From the NCBI RefSeq assembly GCF_042685365.1, contig NZ_JBHUMY010000009.1, positions 27,699 to 91,698 of the forward strand: 64,000 nt of DNA. The letters are read 5' to 3'. The stretch comes from Paenibacillus_AP thailandensis (GTDB lineage Bacteria; Bacillota; Bacilli; Paenibacillales; Paenibacillaceae). The position numbers were made by a program, and so were the translations under genes. Under the pieces are notes generated by a model, which was not told where the DNA came from, did no database searches, and saw only the letters and a list, made by a program, of their open reading frames with translations. Every line of letters begins with the position of its first letter. Position 1 is the first letter of the stretch. This document shows positions 1 to 8,082 of this stretch, piece after piece.

Positions 1-87
1 AACCCAAATCCCCATTTGCGAAAACAATGTTGAAATCATAACGGCCCGAATAAAGCCGTTTCGAAGCAGTCGAACGGATTCTGACAC
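1..87 (-). CDS. MFS drug-efflux transporter, N-terminal fragment cut by window edge
   Basis: Only the first 29 codons are present; the gene continues off the left edge. It opens with GTG at 87, eight bases after a GGGAGG ribosome binding site. The peptide begins VSESVRLLRNGFIRAV and runs into FSQMGIWV, which resembles the first helix of macrolide-efflux-type MFS exporters. It diverges from a TipA-like MerR regulator and has its own MerR-type promoter, so an exporter controlled by that regulator is the natural reading. The substrate cannot be told. Only 29 residues are visible, so the family call rests on similarity of this short stretch and on context. Confidence 0.55.
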   Translation of the reverse strand, partial: MSESVRLLRNGFIRAVMISTLFSQMGIWV

Positions 88-122
88 TACGGATTCCTCC
101 CTAAGTCGTTTAGTCGACTGCC

Positions 123-153
123 ATCATACGGCCTCCTGCAGGGGAAGGGTCAA
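123..153 (-). promoter_or_regulatory. MerR-type promoter of the MFS gene, 19-bp spacer
   Basis: Read on the minus strand, TTGACC (153-148) and TATGAT (128-123) are separated by 19 bp. The spacer holds the palindrome CCTGCAGG. A 19-bp spacer with a dyad inside is the hallmark of promoters activated by MerR-family proteins. The GTG start lies 36 bp downstream. Confidence 0.6.
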
Positions 154-178
154 GCGATTTCCCGAAAAAAGTTTCGTC

Positions 179-209
179 TTGACTCTCCTCTTAGGGAAGA
201 CTTTAAGCT
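179..209 (+). promoter_or_regulatory. MerR-type autoregulated promoter, 19-bp spacer
   Basis: TTGACT (179-184) and TAAGCT (204-209) are 19 bp apart, and the spacer is an imperfect dyad (CTCTCCTC against GGGAAGA). The regulator ATG is at 233. The geometry mirrors the divergent promoter at 123-153, consistent with one TipA-like protein controlling both genes. Confidence 0.6.
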
Positions 210-232
210 ACGTAAGGAAAGGAGGCAGCGCA

Positions 233-985
233 ATGTTATACACGGTAAAAGAAGTGTCGGAGCTTTCCCATGTTACCGTCAAAACGCTTCATCATTATCA
301 CAGGATCGGTCTTCTCCTGCCGAGCAAGGTAAGCGAAGCCGGATACCGGCTGTACGGGGAGAAAGAGCTGGAACGTTTGCAGGAGATACTATTTTTCAAA
401 GAATTGGATTTCCCCTTGGATCAAATCAAGGACATGATGGACCATCGATCGGACCGTCTGTCTATTCTTGCACGGCAGGAGGAGCTAATTCATAGTCGCC
501 AACATAGACTGGATAGAATCGCTCAAACCTTGCGTAAATCCATTGCAAGCATGCAGGAGGGGAAAACTATGGATCCTAAAGAAATGTTCAGAGGCTTTGA
601 GAACGCGGAGGAGTGGAACGAAGCGCTAGCCAGGCAAAACCAATATTTAAAGGAAACATATGGAGTAGAACCTGTTGTAGTTACCCCGGGGGATGTTCAG
701 GAGTTAAACGAACAGGCGGTTGAAGCCATGACATTCATGAATGAGATGGCAAGAGCCTTAAGAGAAGGCCTAAAGCATATCGATGAGACGATAGTAGAGT
801 TGATCCGATCCCATCTTGAATTTATGAATAAGCACGGGCATAAAGTATCGGCTGAGGATTTTGCGGCGCAGACCCGATTTTTTCTAACCGACGACTTTCA
901 TCTTAAGATGCTCGAAGATCAGCAAACCGGGCTGGCCTATTATCTAGCGGCGGCGGCGGAGGCGTTCGAGGCAACGAATCGGTAA
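233..985 (+). CDS. TipA-like MerR-family multidrug-sensing regulator
   Basis: A 250-residue regulator. Residues 1-70 are a MerR winged helix (YTVKEVSELSHVTVKTLHHY, with the RIGLL and AGYRLY motifs). About 75-110 form the dimerising coiled coil. About 130-245 match the TipAS ligand-binding domain seen in TipAL, Mta and related proteins, which bind hydrophobic drugs or peptides. The ATG at 233 is chosen because AAAGGAGG ends eight bases before it; an in-frame TTG at 179 coincides with the -35 box and is not a start. A strong terminator follows. The divergent MFS gene is the likely target. The ligand is unknown. Confidence 0.85.
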   Translation: MLYTVKEVSELSHVTVKTLHHYHRIGLLLPSKVSEAGYRLYGEKELERLQEILFFKELDFPLDQIKDMMDHRSDRLSILARQEELIHSRQHRLDRIAQTLRKSIASMQEGKTMDPKEMFRGFENAEEWNEALARQNQYLKETYGVEPVVVTPGDVQELNEQAVEAMTFMNEMARALREGLKHIDETIVELIRSHLEFMNKHGHKVSAEDFAAQTRFFLTDDFHLKMLEDQQTGLAYYLAAAAEAFEATNR

Positions 986-989
986 AGCA

Positions 990-1019
990 AAAAGCTGGTG
1001 CCCTCACCAGCTTTTTTTC
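990..1019 (+). terminator. Rho-independent terminator of the MerR gene
   Basis: A perfect 10-bp stem (AAAGCTGGTG / CACCAGCTTT) with a four-base loop and a run of T begins five bases after the stop codon. Confidence 0.85.
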
Positions 1020-1175
1020 CGTAAAAGATGTATGCCGGCGGGTTCTGCAGTAACCCGGAAAACATCGATAGTACGGCGGACATCCGGACACTCGCTTAAA
1101 AGATCCCCCTTGCTTTCACGCTAAAAAATCTGCCCGCTTTTCCGCCGATCAATTCCAAGCCATTCAGCTGCCAGG

Positions 1176-1315
1176 CTACCATACTCCCATACTAAACAAA
1201 TCTATAAAATTCTTTAGTTCCTCGCGGGTAAGACTCACACTCAGGTTCGGTTGTCCCTCTCCATTGCAGGCGGGGCGGGATATCCCCGAATAAACGGCCA
1301 AGCCCCATCTTCCCG
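1176..1315 (-). other. Possible degraded coding remnant between MerR and adeR genes
   Basis: The 296 bp between the MerR terminator and the adeR stop hold no convincing gene. On the minus strand one frame stays open from within the end of adeR to a TAG at 1176 and gives a peptide containing SVSLTREELKNFIDLFSMGV, which reads like a real protein C terminus. There is no start signal. It may be a remnant of a lost gene or chance. Confidence 0.2.
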
Positions 1316-2977
1316 TCAGAAGCTGCCGCCGCGCAGCTTATATGCGAGCAAAGCGAGCTCCAGGCTGCGCCGTTTGTGCGGCTCCAGGAAGTCGCCGAGC
1401 AGCTCGTTCAGCTTCTCCAGCCGTTTGTACAACGTCTGGCGGTGAATGTAGAGGCGGTCCGCCGTCTCCTGCTTGGAGCCCCGGCAGTCGAGGTAGACGT
1501 CCAGCGTATGAAGCAGCTGCAGCTGTCCGTCCGGATCGCTTGCCTGCAGCAGGCTGAGCTGCTCGTTCGCGTAGGAATCGAGCAACGAGCGGTCGGGCAC
1601 GGCCATCAGCAGCTGGTATAACCCGAGCCGGTCATAGAACAGCTCGTCTTTCATCTGCGGAACCGCTCTAGTCACCTCCAGCGTCTGCTCCGCTTCCCGG
1701 AAGCTCCGGTACGTCTCGACCAGACGGCCTTGCGGTTTGCCGAAGCCGGCGTCGAGCGCGACGCCTTTCTCCCCTTCCTCCGGCGCTTTCTTCAGTTCTT
1801 CGACGATCCGGCGGAGCGACTGCTTCATGGCGGCCAAGGAATCGCTATGAATTTGTTCTTTTGCGCATAACAGATATATTCTGCCCTCGTTAACCGCAAT
1901 AAGGCTGTACAGCCCGTGCTTCCGCAGAAGCGCCCGCAGCGACACGGCCATATCCTGGTAGTCCGCCTCCATCTGCTCCTGCCGCACTTCCTCGCTGCCG
2001 TAGCGGATCTCAAGCATCCCGCCGATGAAATAATAAGCGGACATGCGCGTCTTGCGCAGCCCCATGCGCGCGAGCGCCTGCTCTTCTTCGTCGATTCTCC
2101 GTTCGATCAGCTCGCGGATAAGCTGGCTTTGGCCGATCAGCCGCCTTTCCTCAATAAACATCGTTCGCATGAGCATCGTGGCGACCGCCTTGGCGGCGAT
2201 ATCGAGAATTAGCGCTTGCGTTTCCGTTTGGTCCTCGCGGCCGGTCTGCACGAGAGCAAGATGCCCCAGCGTTTGGTTGAAGCAGATAACCGGATGGATC
2301 TGCATGCCCGTCCCGCCGGAATCGGCATCGACGGCAAACGGCTCCTTGTCGTCCGCCATTCCCTCCAGCCGTTTGCGGAACAGCGACGTAAGCGAACCGG
2401 CTTGCTCCGCTTGCACGCGCGGGTAAAACTTGTGCGTTTCCGCCTGCGAGAAATACGCCGTTTGCTTGCCTGTAAATTCATGCAGCAGGCGCAGACACGC
2501 GTAAATGTCCGTCGTTTGCAGCGTCAGCTGCTGGAACTTGCGCGAGAATTGCTCCAAATATTGAAGCTGCCGGTGCTGCCGGTTAATGAGCAGCCCGTGG
2601 ATGTCCTGCGTAATCTCGACGAAACGGACCGGCTGCTCGAACACGATCAGCGGAAAGCCGTGCCGTTCCGCTTCCGCGATGACGTCTTCGGGGATGGCGT
2701 CGATGCTGGTGCCGAGCTCCACGCACAACCCCGCCGCTTCCTGCCGGATCAGCTGCTCCAGATAGCCGAGCCGCTCACGGCGGTCCTGCTTCATCCACAG
2801 CCCCGTCGAAAGGATCAGGTCGTGTTTGCTGACAAACGGAGCGATGTTTGTAATTTCGAGAATGTGGACCCACTTGACGACGCGGTCGCCGCCGCTTATG
2901 CCCGCCGCCCATTTCGCCCGCCGGAAGACGGGACGCTGCAGCAGATCCTTAATATGCAAGTCCGTGTGACGGTTCAT
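1316..2977 (-). CDS. adeR: PucR-family regulator, probable AdeR activator of alanine dehydrogenase
   Basis: A 553-residue PucR-family transcription factor. Residues about 8-130 are the PucR N-terminal (purine-catabolism-type) domain (IKDLLQRPVFRRAK). About 490-548 are the CdaR/PucR HTH_30 helix-turn-helix (SKQETADRLYIHRQTLYKRL). A GAGAGGTGG site lies seven bases before the ATG. In Bacillus subtilis a PucR-family protein, AdeR, sits beside ald and activates it in response to alanine; here ald lies 0.9 kb away, divergent, with one small gene between. The family assignment is firm; the AdeR role is inferred from that neighbourhood. Its own promoter is not evident. Confidence 0.7.
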   Translation of the reverse strand: MNRHTDLHIKDLLQRPVFRRAKWAAGISGGDRVVKWVHILEITNIAPFVSKHDLILSTGLWMKQDRRERLGYLEQLIRQEAAGLCVELGTSIDAIPEDVIAEAERHGFPLIVFEQPVRFVEITQDIHGLLINRQHRQLQYLEQFSRKFQQLTLQTTDIYACLRLLHEFTGKQTAYFSQAETHKFYPRVQAEQAGSLTSLFRKRLEGMADDKEPFAVDADSGGTGMQIHPVICFNQTLGHLALVQTGREDQTETQALILDIAAKAVATMLMRTMFIEERRLIGQSQLIRELIERRIDEEEQALARMGLRKTRMSAYYFIGGMLEIRYGSEEVRQEQMEADYQDMAVSLRALLRKHGLYSLIAVNEGRIYLLCAKEQIHSDSLAAMKQSLRRIVEELKKAPEEGEKGVALDAGFGKPQGRLVETYRSFREAEQTLEVTRAVPQMKDELFYDRLGLYQLLMAVPDRSLLDSYANEQLSLLQASDPDGQLQLLHTLDVYLDCRGSKQETADRLYIHRQTLYKRLEKLNELLGDFLEPHKRRSLELALLAYKLRGGSF

Positions 2978-3177
2978 CCGTTACCACCTCTCTGCCCCTA
3001 TCATATAGTCGGTCGGTACGCGTAGAATCCGCGTCTTCGTTCGGGCAAGGTATGAATCGTTGAATAAATCGACCGTTCGGAACAGTTAATTCTCGAGCTG
3101 ATTTTATCATACCACCAATGCCGGTTATTGGTTTCTTGAAACTGTATGACCAAGTCAATTCTCCCTACAACGACACA

Positions 3178-3216
3178 TAAAAAAGAGCCGCAGCGAAAGG
3201 CCGCAGCTCAAAAAAA
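3178..3216 (-). terminator. Terminator of the 70-residue gene
   Basis: On the minus strand a G/C-rich hairpin with two G-U pairs (stem bases 3209-3201 and 3193-3185) is followed by a T run. A short A/T run on the other side means it may also act in the opposite direction. Confidence 0.6.
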
Positions 3217-3221
3217 GGGCT

Positions 3222-3434
3222 TTACTTGGCTTTTGAATTCCCCTCATGATAGTCGTCCCATAGAGGGCGGATATATTTTTCTAATGTTTGTACGACGTCA
3301 GCTCTTCGGCTCTCTTCGACATTTACAGTGTCATTGGAAATATCGTTTCTAATTCTTATGAGCACAAATAAAGGAGGTAATGCAGCCTCGCGAAGAGCCT
3401 TAATCATGCTTTCTTCTTGCGGAGTAATTTCCAT
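3222..3434 (-). CDS. Small protein of unknown function (70 residues)
   Basis: I do not recognise this protein. It starts MEITPQEESMIKALREAALP, has one short hydrophobic stretch (PPLFVLIRI) and a charged C-terminal half ending YHEGNSKAK. The reading frame is open further upstream, but AAAGGAGA ten bases before the ATG at 3434 picks this start. It has its own terminator directly downstream and a plausible promoter upstream, so it is probably expressed on its own. It separates adeR from ald, an arrangement different from the direct adeR-ald pairing known in Bacillus. Confidence 0.6.
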   Translation of the reverse strand: MEITPQEESMIKALREAALPPLFVLIRIRNDISNDTVNVEESRRADVVQTLEKYIRPLWDDYHEGNSKAK

Positions 3435-3470
3435 AACGGTTCTTTCTCCTTTCCTGCTTGAAATAATCTC

Positions 3471-3502
3471 ATTATAATCCCTGACATCAATGTAAGGGTC
3501 AA
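3471..3502 (-). promoter_or_regulatory. Candidate promoter of the 70-residue gene
   Basis: On the minus strand TTGACC (3502-3497) and a perfect TATAAT (3476-3471) are 20 bp apart, 37 bp before the start codon. The spacer is longer than the optimum, so activity may be weak or regulated. Confidence 0.35.
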
Positions 3503-3890
3503 GAGATCCTCGGCTTGCATGATTTCTCCCCTTTATTAAATGAATATGTATGATAGATGCAATCTCCTTCAAATAATAAATAACAAAAAGCGGCGACAAC
3601 ACGGCTTGGATGCCTGCCTCTCCTTCACATTGGCCGCACTTTGCATCTGTAAAATACGCTTGAATCTCCGCTTGGATTGTATAGAAACGGCTCTTTTTTG
3701 CACTGCAAAACGGTTTGTCCCCGATCTTGAATAAAGAAGACGGAGGTGTCCGTTTCTTTGGAACAAAACGTCCTTTTTTTCGGAAAAAGGGTATACAAAA
3801 CGTATGCTGTCACAAAACCTGACGCGAGCTACGATAGAGACAAGAGGTTTATGCCGATTTATTCGAACCGTTCGAAACGAGGTGGAAGGC
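3503..3890 (+). other. Intergenic region upstream of ald
   Basis: No gene is supported in these 388 bp. Near 3770-3790 there is a small hairpin (CCTTTTT / GGAAAAAGG) followed by GGTATACAAAACGTATGC, an A/T-rich imperfect dyad about 100 bp before ald. It could hold the AdeR operator and the ald promoter, but no clear -35/-10 pair stands out. Confidence 0.3.
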
Positions 3891-5021
3891 ATGATTATTG
3901 GAGTACCCGCCGAAGTGAAAAACAACGAAAACCGCGTCGCCCTTACGCCGGCCGGAGCCAAAACGCTGATTCTGCAAGGCCATACCGTCTATGTGGAGGC
4001 CGGAGCGGGAGGAGGCAGCGGCTTCTACGATACGGAGTATGCGGATGCCGGCGCGGTTATTGTTCCGAAAGCGGAGGAGGTATGGGCGCGCTCCGAGATG
4101 ATTATGAAGGTCAAGGAGCCCGTCGCAGGCGAATACCGCTATTTCCGAAGCGATCTGACGCTTTTTGCGTATTTGCATCTGGCGGCGGAGCCGAAGCTCA
4201 CGAAGGCGCTGATTGATTCGGGCATAACCGCCATCGCCTACGAAACTGTCGCGGAAGGCGGCGCGCTGCCGCTGCTGACGCCGATGAGCGAGGTTGCCGG
4301 ACGGATGGCCGTGCAGGTCGGGGCGCAGCTGCTGGAGAAGCCGAACGGCGGCAAAGGCATATTGCTGTCCGGCATTCCGGGCGTGCCGCGTGCGCGGGTC
4401 ACGATCATCGGCGGCGGCGTGGTCGGAACGAACGCCGCCAAAATCGCCGTCGGCATGGGCGCCGACGTGACGATTATCGATTCCAGCCTGCCCCGTCTGC
4501 GTCAGCTCGACGATCTGTTCGGCCGCCAGATCCATACGCTCGCTTCCTCTCCGGCAACGATCGCCGAAGCGGCGGCGGACACCGATTTGCTCATCGGAGC
4601 GGTCCTTATTCCGGGAGCCAAAGCGCCGAAGCTCGTGACGGAGGAGATGGTCCGCTCGATGCGGAAAGGCTCGGTCATCGTAGACGTCGCCGTCGACCAG
4701 GGCGGCATCGTGGAGACGATCGACCATACGACGACGCACGACGACCCGACGTACATGAAGCACGGCGTCGTCCATTACGCCGTCGCGAACATGCCCGGCG
4801 CCGTCCCCCGCACCTCGACGCTCGGGCTCACGAACGCGACGCTGCCTTACGCGCTGCAGCTCGCCAAGCTCGGCTCCCGCAAGGCGATCCTGGCAAGCCC
4901 CGCGCTTAAGAGCGGAGCCAACGCGATCGGCGGCCGTATTACGCACGAAGCCGTGGCGAAAGCGCTCGGGTATGACTATGTGCCGGCGGAGCAAGCGCTC
5001 GACGGGTTGAAAACCGTTTAA
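3891..5021 (+). CDS. ald: Alanine dehydrogenase
   Basis: NAD-dependent L-alanine dehydrogenase interconverting alanine with pyruvate and ammonium in the cytosol. The 376 residues match the usual length. The N-terminal signature GVPAEVKNNENRVALTPAGA, the active-site segment with the substrate lysine (MKVKEP) and histidine (YLHLA), and the Rossmann motif GGGVVGTNAA near residues 175-185 are all visible. The ATG at 3891 follows GAGGTGG; longer in-frame starts lack a site and would exceed the family length. A terminator follows, so the gene is monocistronic. The nearby PucR-type regulator is its likely activator. Confidence 0.95.
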   Translation: MIIGVPAEVKNNENRVALTPAGAKTLILQGHTVYVEAGAGGGSGFYDTEYADAGAVIVPKAEEVWARSEMIMKVKEPVAGEYRYFRSDLTLFAYLHLAAEPKLTKALIDSGITAIAYETVAEGGALPLLTPMSEVAGRMAVQVGAQLLEKPNGGKGILLSGIPGVPRARVTIIGGGVVGTNAAKIAVGMGADVTIIDSSLPRLRQLDDLFGRQIHTLASSPATIAEAAADTDLLIGAVLIPGAKAPKLVTEEMVRSMRKGSVIVDVAVDQGGIVETIDHTTTHDDPTYMKHGVVHYAVANMPGAVPRTSTLGLTNATLPYALQLAKLGSRKAILASPALKSGANAIGGRITHEAVAKALGYDYVPAEQALDGLKTV

Positions 5022-5039
5022 GCGTCGGCTGCAAAAACC

Positions 5040-5090
5040 GAAGCCTGAGGACGGTACCGCGAAGCGGTTCTGTTCCCGGGCTTTTTCTTT
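5040..5090 (+). terminator. Terminator of ald
   Basis: A long hairpin (AAGCC...GGTACCGC, loop GAA, GCGGT...GGGCTT) with internal mismatches is followed by CTTTTTCTTT, 20 bases after the ald stop. Confidence 0.7.
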
Positions 5091-5257
5091 GGACAAAAAC
5101 CGGCGTTTCCGATTGATCCGAATAATTGCGGACGCATTATCGGAAATTATATACAATACGAAGACTTGTCCGTAAACTTGTGATAAAATAAAGACTTTGG
5201 CAGTCCTATATTTCCGCTTAACGACAGCGGAAGATGAAATATGTTTAGCCTACCCTA

Positions 5258-5286
5258 TAGACAAAACAAACGCTAAATTCTATAAT
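5258..5286 (+). promoter_or_regulatory. Promoter of metNIQ
   Basis: TAGACA (5258-5263), a 17-bp spacer and a perfect TATAAT (5281-5286) form a strong sigma-A promoter about 80 bp before the metN start. Confidence 0.7.
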
Positions 5287-5287
5287 A

Positions 5288-5304
5288 CCAATTAACTTAG
5301 TTGG
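5288..5304 (+). promoter_or_regulatory. Candidate operator palindrome at the metNIQ start site
   Basis: CCAATTAACTTAGTTGG is a 17-bp palindrome with one mismatched pair, lying just after the -10 box where transcription should begin. That is a classic repressor position. No S-box or T-box leader could be recognised, so a protein repressor is a reasonable alternative. Confidence 0.45.
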
Positions 5305-5367
5305 ATTTGTTTGGCGGTCACGTTTTGAGTCGGGTAGGCTGGTGATGGTTCAGGAGGATGATAAAGG

Positions 5368-6372
<1,005 letters not shown>

Positions 6373-7038
6373 ATGGACTGGAATTTCGAAAACGTCGTAT
6401 GGAGCGAAATTTGGCAGGCGACGCAGGACACGTTGTCCATGATGGTATTCTCGCTTATTTTTACCATTATCATCGGCCTTATTATCGGCGTGCTGCTGTT
6501 TCTTACGTCCAACCGCCAGCTGCTTTACATGCCGGCCGTTTATTCGGTCTTGTCGCTGATCGTCAACATCTTGCGGTCCGTGCCGTTCATCATTCTGATG
6601 ATCGCCGTCATGCCGTTTACGAAAATCGTCGCGGGCACCACGATCGGCGTGGAAGGAACGATTCCGCCGCTCGTCATCGGCGCCGCTCCGTTCTTCGCCC
6701 GTCTGGTCGAGACGGCGCTGCGCGAAGTGGACCGCGGCATTATCGAAGCCGCTCAGGCGATGGGCGCGTCCAAGTGGGACATCGTGCGGCGCGTGCTGCT
6801 GCGGGAAGCCCGTCCGGGCCTCGTCGCGGCCATGACGGTTACCGCCGTCACGCTCGTCTCGTACACCGCCATGTCGGGCGTCATCGGAGGCGGCGGGCTT
6901 GGCGACCTCGCGATCCGTTACGGGTACAACCGTTTCCAGACCGACGTCATGATCGTCACGGTCATCCTGCTTATTATTTTGGTCCAGCTGCTGCAGCTGC
7001 TCGGCGATTGGATCGTCCGGCGAATCAGCCGGAAATAA
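6373..7038 (+). CDS. metI: Methionine ABC transporter permease
   Basis: A 221-residue membrane protein with about five transmembrane segments, the normal size for MetI. The cytoplasmic coupling motif is present as EAAQAMGASKWDIVRRVLL near residues 125-145. Its ATG directly follows the metN stop codon, implying translational coupling. The start of a shorter N-terminal region than in maltose-type permeases fits the D-methionine type. Together with MetN it forms the MetN2I2 complex that receives substrate from the MetQ lipoprotein encoded next. Confidence 0.92.
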   Translation: MDWNFENVVWSEIWQATQDTLSMMVFSLIFTIIIGLIIGVLLFLTSNRQLLYMPAVYSVLSLIVNILRSVPFIILMIAVMPFTKIVAGTTIGVEGTIPPLVIGAAPFFARLVETALREVDRGIIEAAQAMGASKWDIVRRVLLREARPGLVAAMTVTAVTLVSYTAMSGVIGGGGLGDLAIRYGYNRFQTDVMIVTVILLIILVQLLQLLGDWIVRRISRK

Positions 7039-7117
7039 ATGCAAGTTTTGTTCTTGACGATGGAACAAGAAAGTCTTGCTGCATCAAACATTTAGCATTT
7101 TAGGAGGAATCACGCTC

Positions 7118-7957
7118 ATGAAAAAATGGTTTTCGATCCTTACCCTTTCGCTGCTGGTCATTGCCCTTGCGGCATGCGGCAACAAAAACAACGCGGGCGC
7201 GGATGCGGGCAACGCCGGCGCAGGCGCTACCGCTGAAACCGTCACGCTGACGGTCGGCGCTTCGCCTACGCCGCACGCCGAAATTTTGAACCATATTAAA
7301 GACGCGCTTGCCGCCGAAGGCGTAAACCTGGTCGTAAAAGAGTTTACCGATTACGTGCAGCCGAACGTTCAATTGTACGAAAAGCAGCTTGACGCTAACT
7401 TTTTCCAGCATGAGCCTTATCTGAACGATTTCAACACGGAACGCAGCTACGATCTGGTGAAAGTGACGAACGTTCACGTCGAGCCGATGGGCGCTTATTC
7501 CAACAAAATCAAATCGGTTGACGAGCTGAAGGACGGAGCGACCGTCGCGATCCCGAACGACGTAACGAACGGCGGCCGCGCGCTTATTCTGCTCGCGAAC
7601 AACGGACTGATCAAGCTGAAGGAAGGCGTCGGCGTCAGCGCCACCGTGCAAGACATCGTCGAAAATGCGAAAAACCTGAAATTCAAAGAGCTTGAAGCCG
7701 CTACGCTGCCGCGCGTGCTGGATGAAGTGGACCTTGCGGTCATCAACACCAACTATGCGCTGGAAGCGGACCTGAATCCGACGGAAGACGCTCTGTTCAT
7801 CGAAAGCAAAGATTCCCCTTACGCGAACATTCTCGTCGCTCGTCCGGACAACAAAGATTCGGAAGCGATCCAGAAGCTGGCGAAGGCGCTCAACAGCGAG
7901 GAAGTCAAAACGTTTATCGAGGAACAATACAAAGGAGCCATCGTTCCGGCATTTTAA
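7118..7957 (+). CDS. metQ: Methionine-binding lipoprotein
   Basis: A 279-residue substrate-binding lipoprotein of the NlpA/MetQ family. The signal peptide ends in the lipobox LAAC, placing the acylated cysteine near residue 20, followed by a low-complexity Asn/Gly/Ala linker. The mature domain starts with VTLTVGASPTPHAEILNHIK, as in MetQ. TAGGAGG lies 11 bases before the ATG at 7118; an earlier in-frame ATG at 7076 lacks a site and would spoil the signal peptide. It is the last gene of the operon, 80 bp after metI and just before a strong terminator. Confidence 0.92.
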   Translation: MKKWFSILTLSLLVIALAACGNKNNAGADAGNAGAGATAETVTLTVGASPTPHAEILNHIKDALAAEGVNLVVKEFTDYVQPNVQLYEKQLDANFFQHEPYLNDFNTERSYDLVKVTNVHVEPMGAYSNKIKSVDELKDGATVAIPNDVTNGGRALILLANNGLIKLKEGVGVSATVQDIVENAKNLKFKELEAATLPRVLDEVDLAVINTNYALEADLNPTEDALFIESKDSPYANILVARPDNKDSEAIQKLAKALNSEEVKTFIEEQYKGAIVPAF

Positions 7958-7978
7958 TGGAGGGACGGGCTTAACGGA

Positions 7979-8030
7979 AGGGGCCGACCCGATCGCCGCT
8001 CATGCGGCGTGACGGGCCGGCCCCTTTTTT
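7979..8030 (+). terminator. Terminator of metNIQ
   Basis: A very G/C-rich stem (GGGGCCGACCCG... / ...CGGGCCGGCCCC) with an internal GCCGC/GCGGC hairpin is followed by six T residues. Confidence 0.85.
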
Positions 8031-8082
8031 GCGGGCTTGCCTTGCAAAGCTTGCGTTATGGCTGATATAGCGCCGTAACGCT

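Larger units (their letters stand above)
5247..5340 (+). repeat. Inverted repeat flanking the met promoter
   Basis: AGCCTACCC (5247-5255) and its exact complement GGGTAGGCT (5332-5340) bracket the promoter and start site of metNIQ. A second nested pair, AAACAAA near 5266 and TTTGTTT near 5307, lies inside. The left arm is upstream of the -35 box, so the outer pair cannot form in the transcript from that promoter and is more likely two protein half-sites or chance. Confidence 0.4.

Noticed and set aside
179..232. TTG at 179 as start of the MerR gene
   Set aside because: It is the -35 box of the regulator promoter and lacks a ribosome site; the ATG at 233 has an ideal one.
5160..5367. S-box or T-box riboswitch before metN
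   Set aside because: None of the conserved core sequences of either class could be found, and the promoter lies too close to the gene.
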